In this document: one piece after another, positions 11,005 to 23,890 of the stretch
Numbering within the stretch: the stretch's first letter is position 1
Layout of the letters: the number at the start of each line of letters is the position of its first letter
Source of the DNA: Petrosia ficiformis
Lineage: Eukaryota > Porifera > Demospongiae > Haplosclerida > Petrosiidae
Direction of reading: 5' to 3'
NCBI GenBank assembly: GCA_947044365.1
Contig: OX345636.1
Span: forward strand, 14,296,615-14,360,614
Length of the DNA: 64,000 nucleotides
The notes under the pieces: generated by a model
The model's input: only the letters and a program-made list of their open reading frames with translations
What the model was told of the DNA's origin: nothing
The model's database searches: none
Translations under genes and position numbers: made by a program

Positions 11005-12298
11005 CAGGAGCGCATGAATCCCAACGAGCAGCTGTATGAAAGCGGTGTTAACCTTTGTCGAACGAAAGTACTTGAGATAATGATATTCATAATGTGTTTC
11101 AAGCGCTAGTGGTAAACATACACGCCTAGCTCCGTATCCGGAACAAAAGCGTGCTAAACGTACTATATACTAGACAGCTGTTGAAGAAGGAGGTGAAGTA
11201 TCTTGTAAGTAGAGTGAGAGAAGTGGATGCTGTTCATTTCATGAGCAACAGAACTTCCTCGGAAGTTCTTATGAAGTCTATCCGTCGTTGTTTTGGCCTG
11301 TAGCCTTTTCTTTTTGGGCTGGCGCTTATTTTATATACTTCCATATTCTTTGTTACCTCTTGAGGTAGTGAAGCAAGCAGTGTTGATCTGGTTTTATTCA
11401 TGGGACGTAGACTCACTACAGACAGCTGCCTTTCTTTTTCCTAACTCATTATACTATACTAACACTGCACGTGCATTTGGCGCGATTTGTCGGTAGATTT
11501 TTGTGTATCGTCAGCCACTTAGCGTCTCCCCTTTGTTTGCTTAGTGTTTGCCCATATATTGGCATTTTGTGCAATCTGTTGGACAAATGTTGACAGCGTT
11601 TTGTATAGCACTTACAGTTTCGTAACCCGGGGGCTTTTGAAAAAAGAATGAATTAATTTTAATAATAATTCCAACCACACCTACTATGGATGTAATATAC
11701 TGATTGCGAGGTGTGGCTCGGCATCTCATTAAAATCAAAACCTTCGTTGCAAATGAATACAGGCAATTTGCAACTTTCTCCAACTTCTGGAGCAATCTAA
11801 CACTCACCTCAACCTTGCTTACCAATTACTGCAAGCACAGCATCTACTCAAGTCTGCACACGAACGCTATTTGTCACTTATTCTCCCAACATCCCTTTCT
11901 CTCTCGCTAGAACCAGCTAGAAACCCAAGTCTATACATCACACAAATATCAACATAACGTTCTACTCTCCTTTCACTCACCCTAAGCTAACTTCAAAGTA
12001 ACATCAAAGGGCGGACACTTGAATCAAAGCACCGCTAGACCACATCCAACGAAGCGTGGGCGTTTTGAACAATAGAATGCCGACATGCCGCCACCACATT
12101 GGTATACTCTTGTAATCTACAGTAATTTGGGGTGTGGTACATCCAAGACCCAGCCATTGCAGTGAAATTTAGCAATGTAATAAGTAGGTGTGGTACTTCC
12201 TATCTGACAGGATGTTGTAAAATTACAACACTAAAAAACTGAAAGTGATAGCAGTTATATGCTCCTTCTCCACCTTCGGCGGGGTTCATGCACTCCTG
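11005..12298. mobile_element. Non-autonomous TIR element, about 1.3 kb
   Basis: Begins CAGGAGCGCATGAATCCC and ends with the inverted counterpart of CAGGAGTGCATGAACCCC. Both ends are flanked by ATATTAT, which looks like a 7-bp target duplication, though the flanks are low-complexity. The interior has no recognisable transposase. A related solo end (ATCAGGAGCACATGAAAAAA) occurs in the arms near 26027 and 2432. Confidence 0.55.
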
Positions 12299-12700
12299 AT
12301 ATTATATATGTAAATTTAATTTTTTAAAAAATAATAATTGTGTTGCCCGGGCTCAGTTAGTTACGCTACTGGCGTGTTCTCTACCTTCAAACAACAATCT
12401 TTGGCCATCTAAAAGGCATTGGTGACTTGGTGGTCATAAAAACACTAGATATGAAAAGGTATGTGTATATTAAAACTTATCTGTACCAGTATAATTATAT
12501 TACCAGAGATTTCAGCCTGTCAATTGCAATTGAAATGTATGCGCGGCCATTTTTTTTCGTGCCATCTTCACATAGAGAGTACTACCGTACTCTCTGATAC
12601 ATAAACCTATAATAATGTATATAAATATAAACACATTCCAAATTTGTAGAAATGAGATAATAATTATGATAATCACATAATAGCAATTTCCTGTCTTGAT

Positions 12701-15700
12701 ATGAAAAATGAGATGGCTGTTTCTCTAATCCTAATACTTCTGGTACTACAGGTATGAACTATCTGAATTAATAATTTGTAAGTGTATAATTATTTCAATA
12801 GCAAATACTAAGGTTTGAGATACCTCTCTCTGTGTCTGTCTCTCTCTCTTTGTCTGTCTCTCTGTCTGCATCTCTCCCTCTAAAGCCATTTTTATCCTCT
12901 GGTGAATGGTTGTTGGATATTCAACTACATAACTATAGCAATCCACACAAAGCTCTATACAACACAACTACCCAAACATCATGCTGCTATACTGATCCCT
13001 CAAAATGTGACCATGATGTTTCAGAACTTGATTGTGGATCGTGTTCATCCTTGGTCTGCGCAAGTGTTTTTTTTTCTGCACCAGTCTGCATAGTCCTAAT
13101 GAACAGTGTATTACTAGCAAGCCTATCTATGGTACACCGAATATCAGTTTCAGTGACACTGAAGTTGGAAATAATTTGTTCACTGTTTTAACACTTAATG
13201 GAAAAACATACCCACCAAATGTAAGTTTGTATGTAAATTATGCCTTCTTTCTATAACTATAGTGCAAAACATCATGTGTATAATTCATTATCAGCCAATG
13301 TTTCCTACATAGAGTACTACCATACTCTCTGATACAGACAATGCAAACTTTTCACCTATTTACCTGATGTGTGGGGCTCACTCAGACTCACCTAAATTAA
13401 TTATTATATAATGTGTGTAAGTGTAATTATGACTATTATAAATTTCAGATCAATGAAATATTAAAATAATTATGTTAGATATAACAGAATTACAAGTCTC
13501 AATTTCATTTTTTGTAGAGTTCACTGACATTTGGTATTATAGTACATAACAACATTAAGTTTTTCAGTTACAAGACTCAGCAGTTCATTGACAATGTCAC
13601 TATACAGTGGGACTTTATTGAGAGTGACACATTCTCTGATGCTAGTACATACACTGGTAAATACAACATTGCAAGTTTTACATTAGCATATTGTATTAGA
13701 TGTGCCGAGAATTACTATGGCGACAAGTGTGATATATACTGTGTCGATACTAATAGTAACTTTGGGCATTACAAGTGCAACTGTGAAGGAAAGAAAGAAT
13801 GTGATGATGAATATATGAATGATAAAACTAACTGCACAGAAATAGGTGAGATCTAATGTACAAATGTCATCTGAAAAGCTTAATTATTGCAGAATTACAA
13901 TTTTGTCTCTTTCCTGTGAATCACTAAGCACGAGGGCCATTTATATAGACCCAAGTGCAAAGTGATTATAAATCTGATATAGCACAAATAGGCATGTTAT
14001 AATTATTTCCCAAAAGACAAAACCTTTGTTAATGTCTGTTGCTTCTCCTATCTTTCTGTCTTCACTAGTGAGAATGTAAGCATTGTTTTCTTGTAGTCTG
14101 TGTTGACGGTAGGTTTTATATCTGACCACAGGGTACTGTATCTGATTTAGTAAACCTGTGGTTTACTTTGATCTTTTGCCATATCTTTAAAAATTTATTC
14201 GTAAGTACAAAGTCGTTGCATCTCACATAGCCAGCCCCTCCCCTATAGAGGAGGGGAAGGGTCTGGTAGATTGCTAGTATGGTGCACTAGTGACCGTCTC
14301 GTTCTGAGTATTACAGTAGAACTCATAAGCAGTATATGTGCGTATATGGAAGTATATACTGTATACCTTAAATAACTTTGTACTAAATTTAAAACACGTG
14401 TATGCATGCTGAAACGTTAAACTGGTCAAGAAAGAACTATGTTAAAGATGTCCAGACAGTCGGGCATTTCTTGATTTTTGAGCTCCGCTGTTGATCAGAA
14501 AAGTTCATTGTGTGATCCCGGCTCTGAGGTTGAAAAGGACACTGCTGTGTCAGAGCCATCACAGTCATGGCCTTCCTGTTGGGATAGGATTATCTGTAAG
14601 ACTGTCAAAACTGTATAGTATACCTTGTTGGCATTTACAATTCGAGCACTGCTTACAAGTGGGTGTGGGATCACGTGTGATGAAAATCTAATAGCAAAGT
14701 GTCTAAATATTGTTGAGGAGGCTTTACACAGACAGATTATTACGGGTTTAGTGTTGTTCTATCCTTTCTTTTATATCCTACTTGTTAGTGCACCTTGTTT
14801 TCTCTTTACTTATTCTTTTTGTTTTCTCTTTGATTCTATTTCTTTGTTGTATTTGTTTTCTCTTACTCTTCTTTTGTGTATCTTTTTTCTCTGCTTATTC
14901 TTGTATAATTATAAGTATCATAAACGTATTCACTATTATGACACTAAAACACGATTGAGTAGTAAAATGTTACAAAAGAAAAAGAAACAAGAAGAGAAAT
15001 GAAGAGAAAAATACACTAAAGAAGCAGAGTCAAAGAAAAAACAAAAATTAATAGGTAAAGAGAAAACAAGTAGGATATAAAAGAAAGGATAGAATACTAC
15101 TAAAATCATAATAATCTGTATCCTGAACAGCTTCCTAAACAATATTTAGACACTTTGTTATTTTTCATCGCACGTGATCCCACACCCACTTATAAGGTAC
15201 TTGATGTGAATATAGTAGTACTCGGAACGAGACGGTCAACAGTAGACCCTTCCCCTCATTTAGAGGGGAGGGGCTGGCTACGCTAGACTAGCATTTGTCA
15301 ACAAATAACTTTGTTCTCCCCAGGTAATTGAATGAGAATTATCTCAGAAGCATAATTATTATCAATATTGCACATGATTGAAAATCATGTGCAATATTGA
15401 TATTGATAATAATAATAATTGGGGCGAGCCTGAACAAGCCCCACACTTATCAGTTAGCTGGAAAGTTTGCATGTTTGCATACGTATTCCGTAAAAATCAT
15501 TTTATTCGAATGAAGTTACGTATTCCGTAAAAATCTTTTTATTAGTAAATACTTCAATCATTTTGAAAGCCACGTGTTTGATCGATGGATAAAGACAGAT
15601 TAAAGGAGAAAAAGAGAAAGGGACAGAGCTAAATGAGCTGCAGAAACAAAAGAGGAAAGAGAAGCGCGATTGTGTAAAAGAAGAGAGACTGACAGAGCTC

Positions 15701-17457
15701 GAAGAGCCCGCGATCGTGAAAATATGGAGAGGGATCACGAAAGAGAAGTAAGGTTAGAGAGACAGAGACAGCGGTGGTTTAAAATTATATAACGCTCAGA
15801 CAACTAACCAACTATTATCACTTAAACTGATAATTAAGAAATTAAACAATACTTCCCCCTTTAAGGTTGTAGTCTTTTCCGTGGGCGGATGCTACTCCAA
15901 TCAGTTTCTAGTCTTGCAAGCTTCTTGCTGCATACAATCTGGTTCCATTCTGTATTTTTTGGAAGCCACACCCACCCGGGGGTATAATTATTGGGCCTAA
16001 ATGTTTTCACTGATAGTTTATTTTCAGAAACAAAGCTAAACACGGCCCACGGGTGGTGGAGGGGGCGGTGGGTGGTAAACAATGGCGGGGTAACTGTAGT
16101 TACTCTCTGAGAAAGATCGGAGTTTGGTAGTGTCTAGAAAGGTAAATTTTATGGTTTCAGTGAAAAGCTACAGAATTCAGCTTTCTTCAGCCTCTTGTAA
16201 CTTTAAAAGTAAAATGAATTTGCAGAAAACGGCTTCGTAACTTTTCTGAAAATACATTGTACTTGGTGCACGCCATGTATGGTGGGCGTGGCTTTTGTGG
16301 TTTTGTACTTATGTTAATTGGAAAAATGGCAATTTTAACAATATTTCTTCAATTACAGGACAATATAAAGCTGATCGGAAGATTTGAAGGTTGCTATTAC
16401 ACCAGGTTAGAGTCATATTATATAATATTCTATTTTGAAACTGATTGGAGTCGCATCCGCCCACTCCCTAGTACCACCTTAAGCACCTCCTCAGGCTCGC
16501 CCCACAATGATTAGCATTCATGCTAGCATTCTCTAGTAATAATTGAAAGTAGTGTGGTACTTGTTTTTGTGTGATCATATTTCTTACACTATACATACAA
16601 CCTATCATCTCATACTACTACATTGCTCTAGCCACATCTATCACAACCACCACCATAATATCCACACAACCCAGTACTACAACAACCACCACCATAATAT
16701 CCACACAACCCAGTACTACAACAACAACATCTGTTTACATGACAATGACATCGTCAACATTAGGAACATCTATTACAACAGCAACTGTCATACCCACTTG
16801 TGTAGGAGGATCTTCAGGTAAATGAGATGTTTATAATTATAGTTGTATAATTATAGTAATACAATATTATGTGTATAATTATTAATATATTTGTCAAATA
16901 TTTCTAATTGCTGTAGTTAAATGCATTTTTTCAAGTACTTATGTATATAAACAATTGAACAGCACTACTTGGTACTAATAGTTGTAATAGAATATATTTT
17001 AAAAGTGCCTATACTCATATAATTATTGGCTGAAAGACAGAGCTCTCAATATTTTAAAATGTAATATAGTTTTTTTTTAATTTGTTGTATGGTTTACAAT
17101 TTATATGGATTATAATAATATAGTATTAAGCTGAGGTCTGAAATACTCATTAATACATATATTTGTGTACTTGTGTTATATCTATCCAGTACACTCAACA
17201 TGGATTATTTGTTATTATAAGTACAAATTTATGTGCATATTTAATGAGAAAGTAACATCAGTCATGTTAGAGTGGGGATGACAATAATAAACTATAGATT
17301 GTTATAATGCTGTGTACATTATATTTTTGTTACTATGCTTTATTATATGACATGTACTTTACCAGTACTATTATTACCTAGCAAGAAAAACAAATCATCG
17401 TTGAGGAAAATTAAATAGAAACTCCAACAACCAACCGTTAAAATACATTTTATGATG

Positions 17458-17508
<51 letters not shown>

Positions 17509-17867
17509 TATATAATTATATATATGTATAGGATATAGCCCTGTCTGGGAGGGTGTTATGGGCATATAACACCCATGAGATAATTGGTCGTGGGCATAGC
17601 CGAGACAATTATCTCAAGGTTGTTATATGCCCATAACTGCCTCCAAACCAGGCTATATGTATTTTATACCATAGCAACACAAAAGTATGCAATTAAATTA
17701 CATTTGACATCACTGTTGTCAAGTAGAAAACATAGTACTATATCAATTAGTGTAGGCTGTAAAAACTGTTAAAATATAATTAGATGGTTTAGTGGCTAGA
17801 CACTGTCTACAGGTATGTTATGGGCATATTACATCAAAGGTTACCATGGTGATCCCCCAAGCATAGT

Positions 17868-17909
<42 letters not shown>

Positions 17910-18316
17910 TATATATTATATATATATATAATATTATATATATATATATATATACAATATGATCCCATTTTTGTATGACAATTGACCATTTTTATGACCA
18001 GAATAAATACTTAGGGTGGAGGAGTGGAGTACATCAGTGGTACATGACGTTTGATCAACAATGTTCAATCAATATAACTGTTTTCACTTTAAAATTAAAG
18101 GATGTAAGAGCAAGACTAAAGGGAAGGGAATGTCATGGTACCACCCTGTGCAGGAAACACTGTATTATAATATATTTGTGTATTATTTAATTTACATCTC
18201 TGCAGGTTTGAACAGTGGAAGTGTTACTGGTATAGTTATTGGTGTTATTCTAATAATCATTGTTGTGAGTGTCATTGTCAATCTAATAGTGATCTGTATT
18301 CTGCATAAAAAGAAGG
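12701..18316 (+). CDS. DSL-domain (Delta-like) single-pass membrane protein, frameshifted
   Basis: Exons 12701-12751, 12886-13220, 13518-13845, 16632-16817 and 18206-18316. Exon 1 is a signal peptide (MKNEMAVSLILILLVLQ). Exon 2 resembles the N-terminal region of Delta ligands. Exon 3 ends in a DSL domain with the six-cysteine pattern C-NYYG-C-C-GHYKC-C-C, about residues 191-235. Exon 4 is a Thr/Ser/Pro-rich mucin-like stalk. Exon 5 is a transmembrane helix (TGIVIGVILIIIVVSVIVN) and a basic HKKK stop-transfer. No EGF repeats are visible. The reading frame breaks at a T9 run (13067-13075): one extra T would restore both the cysteine-rich frame and the exon phase. Intron 3 has been invaded by a foldback element and a MITE. 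It presumably acts as a Notch ligand or decoy at the cell surface; the Trp of the usual DSL GW motif is not seen. Confidence 0.7.
14225..15285. mobile_element. Foldback element, about 1.06 kb, in DSL gene intron
   Basis: Outer ends GCCAGCCCCTCCCCT and AGGGGAGGGGCTGGC are inverse copies, followed on each side by ACCCTTCCCCTC-like and GAACGAGACGGTC segments in inverse order. Inside, 14655-14790 is inversely repeated at 15065-15195 (e.g. GTGGGATCACGTG and AAGAAAGGATAGAA). The flanking TA suggests a TA target duplication. No transposase. Confidence 0.75.
15361..15401. repeat. Perfect 19-bp stem hairpin
   Basis: ATCAATATTGCACATGATT, loop GAA, then the exact reverse complement. Located in intron 3 of the DSL gene. 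The loop is too short for a typical microRNA precursor; probably a small MITE relic. Confidence 0.85.
15861..16482. mobile_element. TTAA-flanked MITE, copy 2 (inverse of copy 1)
   Basis: Bounded by TTAA at 15861-15864 and 16479-16482. It is the reverse complement of 9938-10540, apart from a G-rich insertion near 16050-16080 and scattered substitutions. It lies just upstream of the mucin-like exon of the DSL gene. The short frames inside are shared repeat translations, not genes. Confidence 0.8.
17459..17957. repeat. TA microsatellites around a nested-palindrome element
   Basis: TA tracts at 17459-17525 and 17871-17955 flank DNA containing nested inverted segments. Examples are GGGTGTTATGGGCATATAACACCC (itself palindromic), GAGATAATTG against CAATTATCTC, and ATAGCC near both ends (about 17528-17665). 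It resembles a small MITE inserted in a TA repeat, in the last intron of the DSL gene. Confidence 0.65.
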
Positions 18317-18910
18317 GTAAGTATATTATATAGCATAATACTTTTTTCTCTCCTTAACAGTTTAAACTTAGCAGTATCATTAATTAAGAAAGTTAACATA
18401 TTAATATGGCGCTATAGAAGTGATCTAAGCTGTATTTACTGAAAAGAATCAAAAGTTGTCTGGAAAACAATTATATTTCCAACATAATTATCATTATTTT
18501 TATCCTGTAAGTATATAATTTATTTTAATTTTATTATATACAATATTTTGAGAAGTAATTAAGAAATAAGTTCAAAATCTCAGGGTAGGCTAAAGCCTAC
18601 CCTAGCCTACTGCTAGCTACGCCCTTGATTTCATTGGAGAGACGGATTTTGTTCTCTAGTTCCAAGAAAGTTGACGCGCCCTATCGCTCGTTAAGGGCGT
18701 GGGCGGCTGGGGACGAGACTACAAGTTGCCACGGAGAAAGTATATTTGGAATGGTAGAAACAGGGGAACGCCCCTAGTAACATATTGGACTGTTGCTAAG
18801 GCCTTAAGGAATAACGATCTTAGCAACGTATTTTAATTTACTCAGTTCCACCCCTCCCCTAGATCCGCGGCCTCTGAAAGTTTCAGACTGGACACTACTC
18901 TGGCCCGTAC

Positions 18911-21059
18911 ATGGAAAGCAAATCATTCAGAAAATGCTTTGTTATGCTGTGTATATTTTTAGTAACTTGGTGTTTGTGGTCAATATGTCGTTATCAGAGT
19001 TTCAAAACAAGTGCAACAGAATTCTATGAAACACTGAACAATTCTTCAACTAGTGCCTCTCAATCAATAACTTTGTTGCCTAACCAAAGAAGACTGTTAC
19101 CATCAAACAGAAGTTGCACTGATCAGTCTTGTTCAACCTTTCTTGCAACATCAGACTCGTTAGCATTTCAACATTGTACAAAATTTGCTTCTAAGTTTGG
19201 ACACATTGACAAAGGTAAGTGTGTGTTTATGAATGGTACAGGCAGACAACCAATTGCATTAACCAGTTTTCCCGGTAGTGGAAACACTTGGGTGAGGGGA
19301 CTATTACAACAAGTCACAGGATTTTGTACTGGATCATTGTCTTGTGATCCAGATTTGCGAAGACATGGTTTTGTTGGTGAAAGTATTACATCTGGATCTG
19401 TCTTGGTTGTAAAAACTCACAAACCATCCTTTTATGCCACTAAATCTGGTAAATCAAGTAATATTTTTCAACAGGCAGTTTATATAATTCGTAATCCTTT
19501 TGATGCAATTATTGCGGAAAGAAATTTGCAATTATCTAATGGTTATTCATCCAGACACGTAAATTCAGCTGGAAGTAAAAATTTTGGTGAGTTGATAAAT
19601 TATATATGTATATAATTATATTATTAACCCTCGCCCGCGCAGGCAAAGTGGAGGGTTACATTTTGTCTGTTTGTTGGCAAAATTCCAGCGAACCTACCAA
19701 CATTGACACTTTGAATTTGCTAAAACCTTTCAACTTTCAGATGACATCTGGTAGCAAAAGAGTTCACAGAAACACAACTCATTTTGGTTGAAGCCTATTT
19801 TGAAATGAAGTAGAATTGAAGTAGTGGCTGCTACAACTCCAAGCTGGCTCTAAGCTTTCTGCCATGACTGTCAATTTCTGGCTCTGCCCATTTAATTTCA
19901 TCCACACCTTTTTTAATTGTCTTGATTTTAACACTGGTAGACTTTGGGGGTATACTGTAACACACACACACACACATGATTATAATACACTATTATCAAT
20001 GGCTTCTGTTTTCTATTTTTAAAATATTTGTGGGTTTGTGACGTTTATAATGAATAATAAATCATAAAAATAGCCTCCCCTTTTGGAGCAGGACAGGAAT
20101 CGACAAATTTAGTCTAGTGGCCTTAATTTGAATAATTTCAGTTAACTCTCGAACCAGAGGACTACCTTACATTAATCTTGCAAAACTACTCTTTGGTTTA
20201 AGGTAGCTAGCTAGTTTGCATTTTGATCTACTGTAAATAACACAGTAGGTGAACAATTATAATAGTTGTTGTTTTTGTGTATGTAAATAGTGAGGGTTCT
20301 GCACTTTAGTGCATTCGTTACCATTCACAATTTGTGTATTTATTCTTTTATCTTGGACTAGGAAATAATTCTGGTTGGATTAAATTGGTGACCAGTAAAC
20401 TAAATCAATGGAAAAAGTCGGTCATATTTTGGCTAGAATGGGGTCAGAATCATCCGTTACTAGTAGTTCAATATGAAAACTTGATTAATAATACCAGTAG
20501 GGAGGTTGATGCCATGCTACAATTCCTTGGAGTACAGATCAGTCTGGAAGATATTACACAGAAACTTGAAGTCCCATTCAGGTAATGAAATTGATTTAGG
20601 GCTCCTATAATCAGTGATGTGCAACATAGACAATGTATAACAACATAAATATATCCATGATATAGATTATGATAATAAGTTTTGTTGTAATAATATTAAT
20701 TACATTGTACATTATAAGGTTGTTCTAATCAATTTGATTGGTTATGTGAGTTTCATTTGCTTCATAGCGCTTTTACAGAAAATATTAATAATGCAAGAGT
20801 CTATAGGAACCCCACAGTAATAAAATACTGATATATATATAATATATCTAAGTTATAATAATAATTATTAATTTTATATAATTATAGTTCTTATCACAGA
20901 CACAAAAAGGGAAACTTCACTCATTATACTTCACAACAAACCTCACAAGTAAATAAATTTCTGAGAAACACACAAAAAGAGCTTATGACAACTGGTGTGG
21001 ACGTCGTGACTAAATATGATTTGTACATTGATAATTATGCAAGAAACTATAACACTTAG
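18911..21059 (+). CDS. WSCD-like membrane sulfotransferase, right-arm copy
   Basis: Three exons, 18911-19586, 20362-20581 and 20888-21059; the sum is 1068 bp, 355 residues plus TAG. ATG at 18911 is chosen because the hydrophobic anchor (about residues 9-27) follows directly. The PAPS-binding loop SFPGSGNTW is at about 119-127, KTH at 168-170 and the 3'-phosphate site RNP at 194-196. A luminal Cys- and Asn-rich stem lies between anchor and catalytic domain. Exons 2-3 supply the C-terminal catalytic half (NQWKKSVIFWLEWG and VVQYENLI) and end in a tyrosine-rich tail. Predicted Golgi-resident glycan sulfotransferase. It is head-on to its twin at 7240-9392 across the palindrome and upstream of receptor A on the same strand. 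Both copies look functional. Confidence 0.87.
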
Positions 21060-21878
21060 TTGTTATATATACTTATATACAGTTTGTTGTAGAATTTTAC
21101 TTCGTAAATGTTGCATGCATTTCTTTGCCATGAAGCTATATCACAAACAAACACTTGAAAGATGATGATTGAACTATTTTAACAAGATATATTGAGAAAC
21201 AAGTTATATAGGGAAAAAGTCTCCCTCTGCTGCAAAAATTAAATTGTTAAAATTACCATTTTATTTGTTAGTACAGTTGCAAGGACTATATATAGTATGA
21301 GTTTCAATTTATTTTGTCAATTGTCGTATATAGAGGATGTAGTGGCTACATGCATGCTGTTACTATGACGTAATGTGCACCAAGTATTAAATGGCATAAA
21401 TAATTTTTTTAATGGTGCATTATACTTAATAACTCCATTTAATTCCAAGTATTGTATAATAGACTGGTGACAGAAAATGATCTATGGTGATGAACCTATT
21501 AGAGGATCTTTGATACATTCTATATTCCAATCTGATTTTCTTTTAATGGTGCATTATAACTTTAATTTTATGTTTCTCCAAGCCCTGTTGTTCACTGTAT
21601 AATAGAGTGTTGACAGTATTTCATAATGGCAGAAAGTAAGGAATATCTTTGGTAGTTTCTGTAATGAAGCTGTAGTGTTGGACACAATGTCACTTAAAAT
21701 ATACAAGTTGTCATTATTACTAATTGTCTAGATATGTACCTTATAATAGGCTTATTTGTCTCTGGTGTAGCCTTTCTTCTTTCTCTTCTGCAGTCTGACA
21801 GTTTACTCCTTTTTTGCAGAGCAATATTTTTAAATGGTCTCGTTATGACTCCAATACTTAATAATTTTGATGTGTGTT

Positions 21879-22133
21879 TTAGCAGTATTTCCTATATTTG
21901 GAGTGGTTACTATCCAAAGGAAGGGAAGGAATCAGAGATCGACCATCGATACCAGTGCTATACTGAGAAGAATGTACCAGACAACAAAATGGAGAACTCA
22001 TAGTCACATGTAATAGATCATCAATTGTTGAAAAGGCACAAACACATTCCTGTGATCCATTATCAGCCACAGAGATACAACATACCATACATGATAGAAG
22101 CAATATTGAAAAAACAACAAATAAGAAACTCAT
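21879..22133 (-). CDS. Possible small secreted Cys-containing protein (right-arm copy)
   Basis: Same 84-codon frame as at 6179-6433, read from the opposite strand in the mirror arm. Signal-peptide-like N-terminus and five or six Cys after it; no recognised family. See the left copy for caveats. Both copies are open, which is expected whether or not the ORF is used. Confidence 0.3.
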   Translation of the reverse strand: MSFLFVVFSILLLSCMVCCISVADNGSQECVCAFSTIDDLLHVTMSSPFCCLVHSSQYSTGIDGRSLIPSLPLDSNHSKYRKYC

Positions 22134-23289
22134 TATTTGTCACTTATTATTAATAGTACCGCATTACAAACAAGAAAGACTTAATTAAAATCGTAAAATA
22201 AGTGACTTAACTATTGTGTCTACATTTGTAAATAATGTCTATGATATACATGCACTAATCAATATAACAATAATTTATTATAATAACAGGAGCCCATTTA
22301 TGTTGACCAGAAAGCATAAGAGTAGGAGTGGCAAACAACCACGCATTTAATTAGGCTAATAAGTACAGTAATTTGCAGTGTAGGTACTTATGTAGGCTAA
22401 CATCGAAGGTATTTATTTAATTTTTATTGAGGTACGACACGTACACTTGTTTATATACTTTTTTGACATCCCTACATGGAGCATGAAATGTTTCAATTTT
22501 AATTCTTGTGAGATTGACTCTGATGCAGCAAAAGATATAGAGTATACTTTAAATGTGAAAGTTTGGGTGCATGGGTGGGGGCTAAAGCCCAGGTTGCAAA
22601 AGAAGATGTGTGAACAATTAAATAAAGACGACTGGACTGTCCTCGAGACCTTCACGACTGTTTGTGAAATAACATCCTTGACTGTGTTTATTTCTACTCT
22701 CATTCACTTCTGTTTAACAGGTGTATCAAAGTCAGATCCACATGGCTCATGATGGAGGTGTTATACTACTTGTGACTCCTTTATGATGTTTTTAAAAAAA
22801 TTGCTAACTTTATCTTCCAATTCACTTTCTAGCTTCTCCCATATATTATAACTATAACTAAAATTGGGTAAACCGTATTACTGTCAAACTAAAACATTAT
22901 AGAGATGATGATTCTCAATTGAAGGGAAGATTGTTAAATGGAAACAACTCTCAAGATTCATGCAGATACCGGGTCAACAAAAAGAAGTTCAAAATTATGT
23001 TACATATTTACCACTTGGCTTGAATAATGTACTCTACTTGCAGCATGCAAAAAAGATAGTAAGTTTATGCACTACCATGTAGTGGTGAGAAAAAACGTAG
23101 TTGACCAGATTGGAAAATCAGAAGAAACTATTTACATCAACTTTGGGATTTTAATAAAATACATAAGGATATATGCAATGACAATTGCATCATCAATCCC
23201 TGAAGACTACATATATTAACGAGAAATAGTGTATGGGAAAGCAGAACACACATTGGACTACTAAACTGACAATGAAGTTGTTTCTTGTT

Positions 23290-23890
23290 TACTTCTATAT
23301 AGGGATTGTGATGATGTGCAAATAATCTTTCACTTGTGTATGTGTCAAAATTTTATTGATTTTCTTGTAAGTACAATTAACCTTATGGCTAATTGCACTA
23401 GACATAGCCAATTTGATGAGTAAAGTAATTATATGTAATATAAGAAATGATGATATGCAAATAATCTTTCACTTGTGTGTGTTAAAATTTTATTCATTTT
23501 CACAACCTTATGGCTAATTGCACTGGACATAACCAATTTGATACATAATGTGTAATATAAGAAATGATGATATACAGATAATCTTTCACTTGTGTATGTG
23601 TTAAAGTTTATTGATTTTCTTGTAAGTACAATTAACCTTATGGCTAATTGCACTAGACATAGCCAATTTGATGAGTAAAGTAATTATATGTAATATAAGA
23701 AATGATGATATGCAAATAATCTTTCACTTGTGTGTGTTAAAATTTTATTCATTTTCACAACCTTATGGCTAATTGCACTGGACATAACCAATTTGATACA
23801 TAATGTGTAATATAAGAAATGATAATATGCAAATAATCTTTCATTTGAGTGTGTGTCATAATTGTATTCGTTTTCTTGTAAGTACAATTA
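23290..23890. repeat. Tandem repeat of about 115 bp (right arm, expanded)
   Basis: Mirror of 4560-5010 but with more copies. Each contains AACCTTATGGCTAATTGCAC and ATAATCTTTCACTTG. The extra copies explain most of the length difference between the arms. Confidence 0.8.

Noticed and set aside
11234..11825. Minus-strand frames inside the 1.3-kb TIR element
   Set aside because: Short, with no transposase motif. One has a donor-like GGTAAC, but no partner exon was found.
14625..15142. Hydrophobic Phe/Leu-rich frames on both strands
   Set aside because: Low-complexity T-rich DNA of the foldback element, mirrored by its inverted repeat.
22447..22752. 101-codon plus-strand frame (mirror at 5560-5865) with an acceptor-like TTTAACAG near its end
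   Set aside because: No recognisable domain, no start or splice context tying it to a neighbour, and the opposite strand is equally open. Arm identity explains its presence twice.
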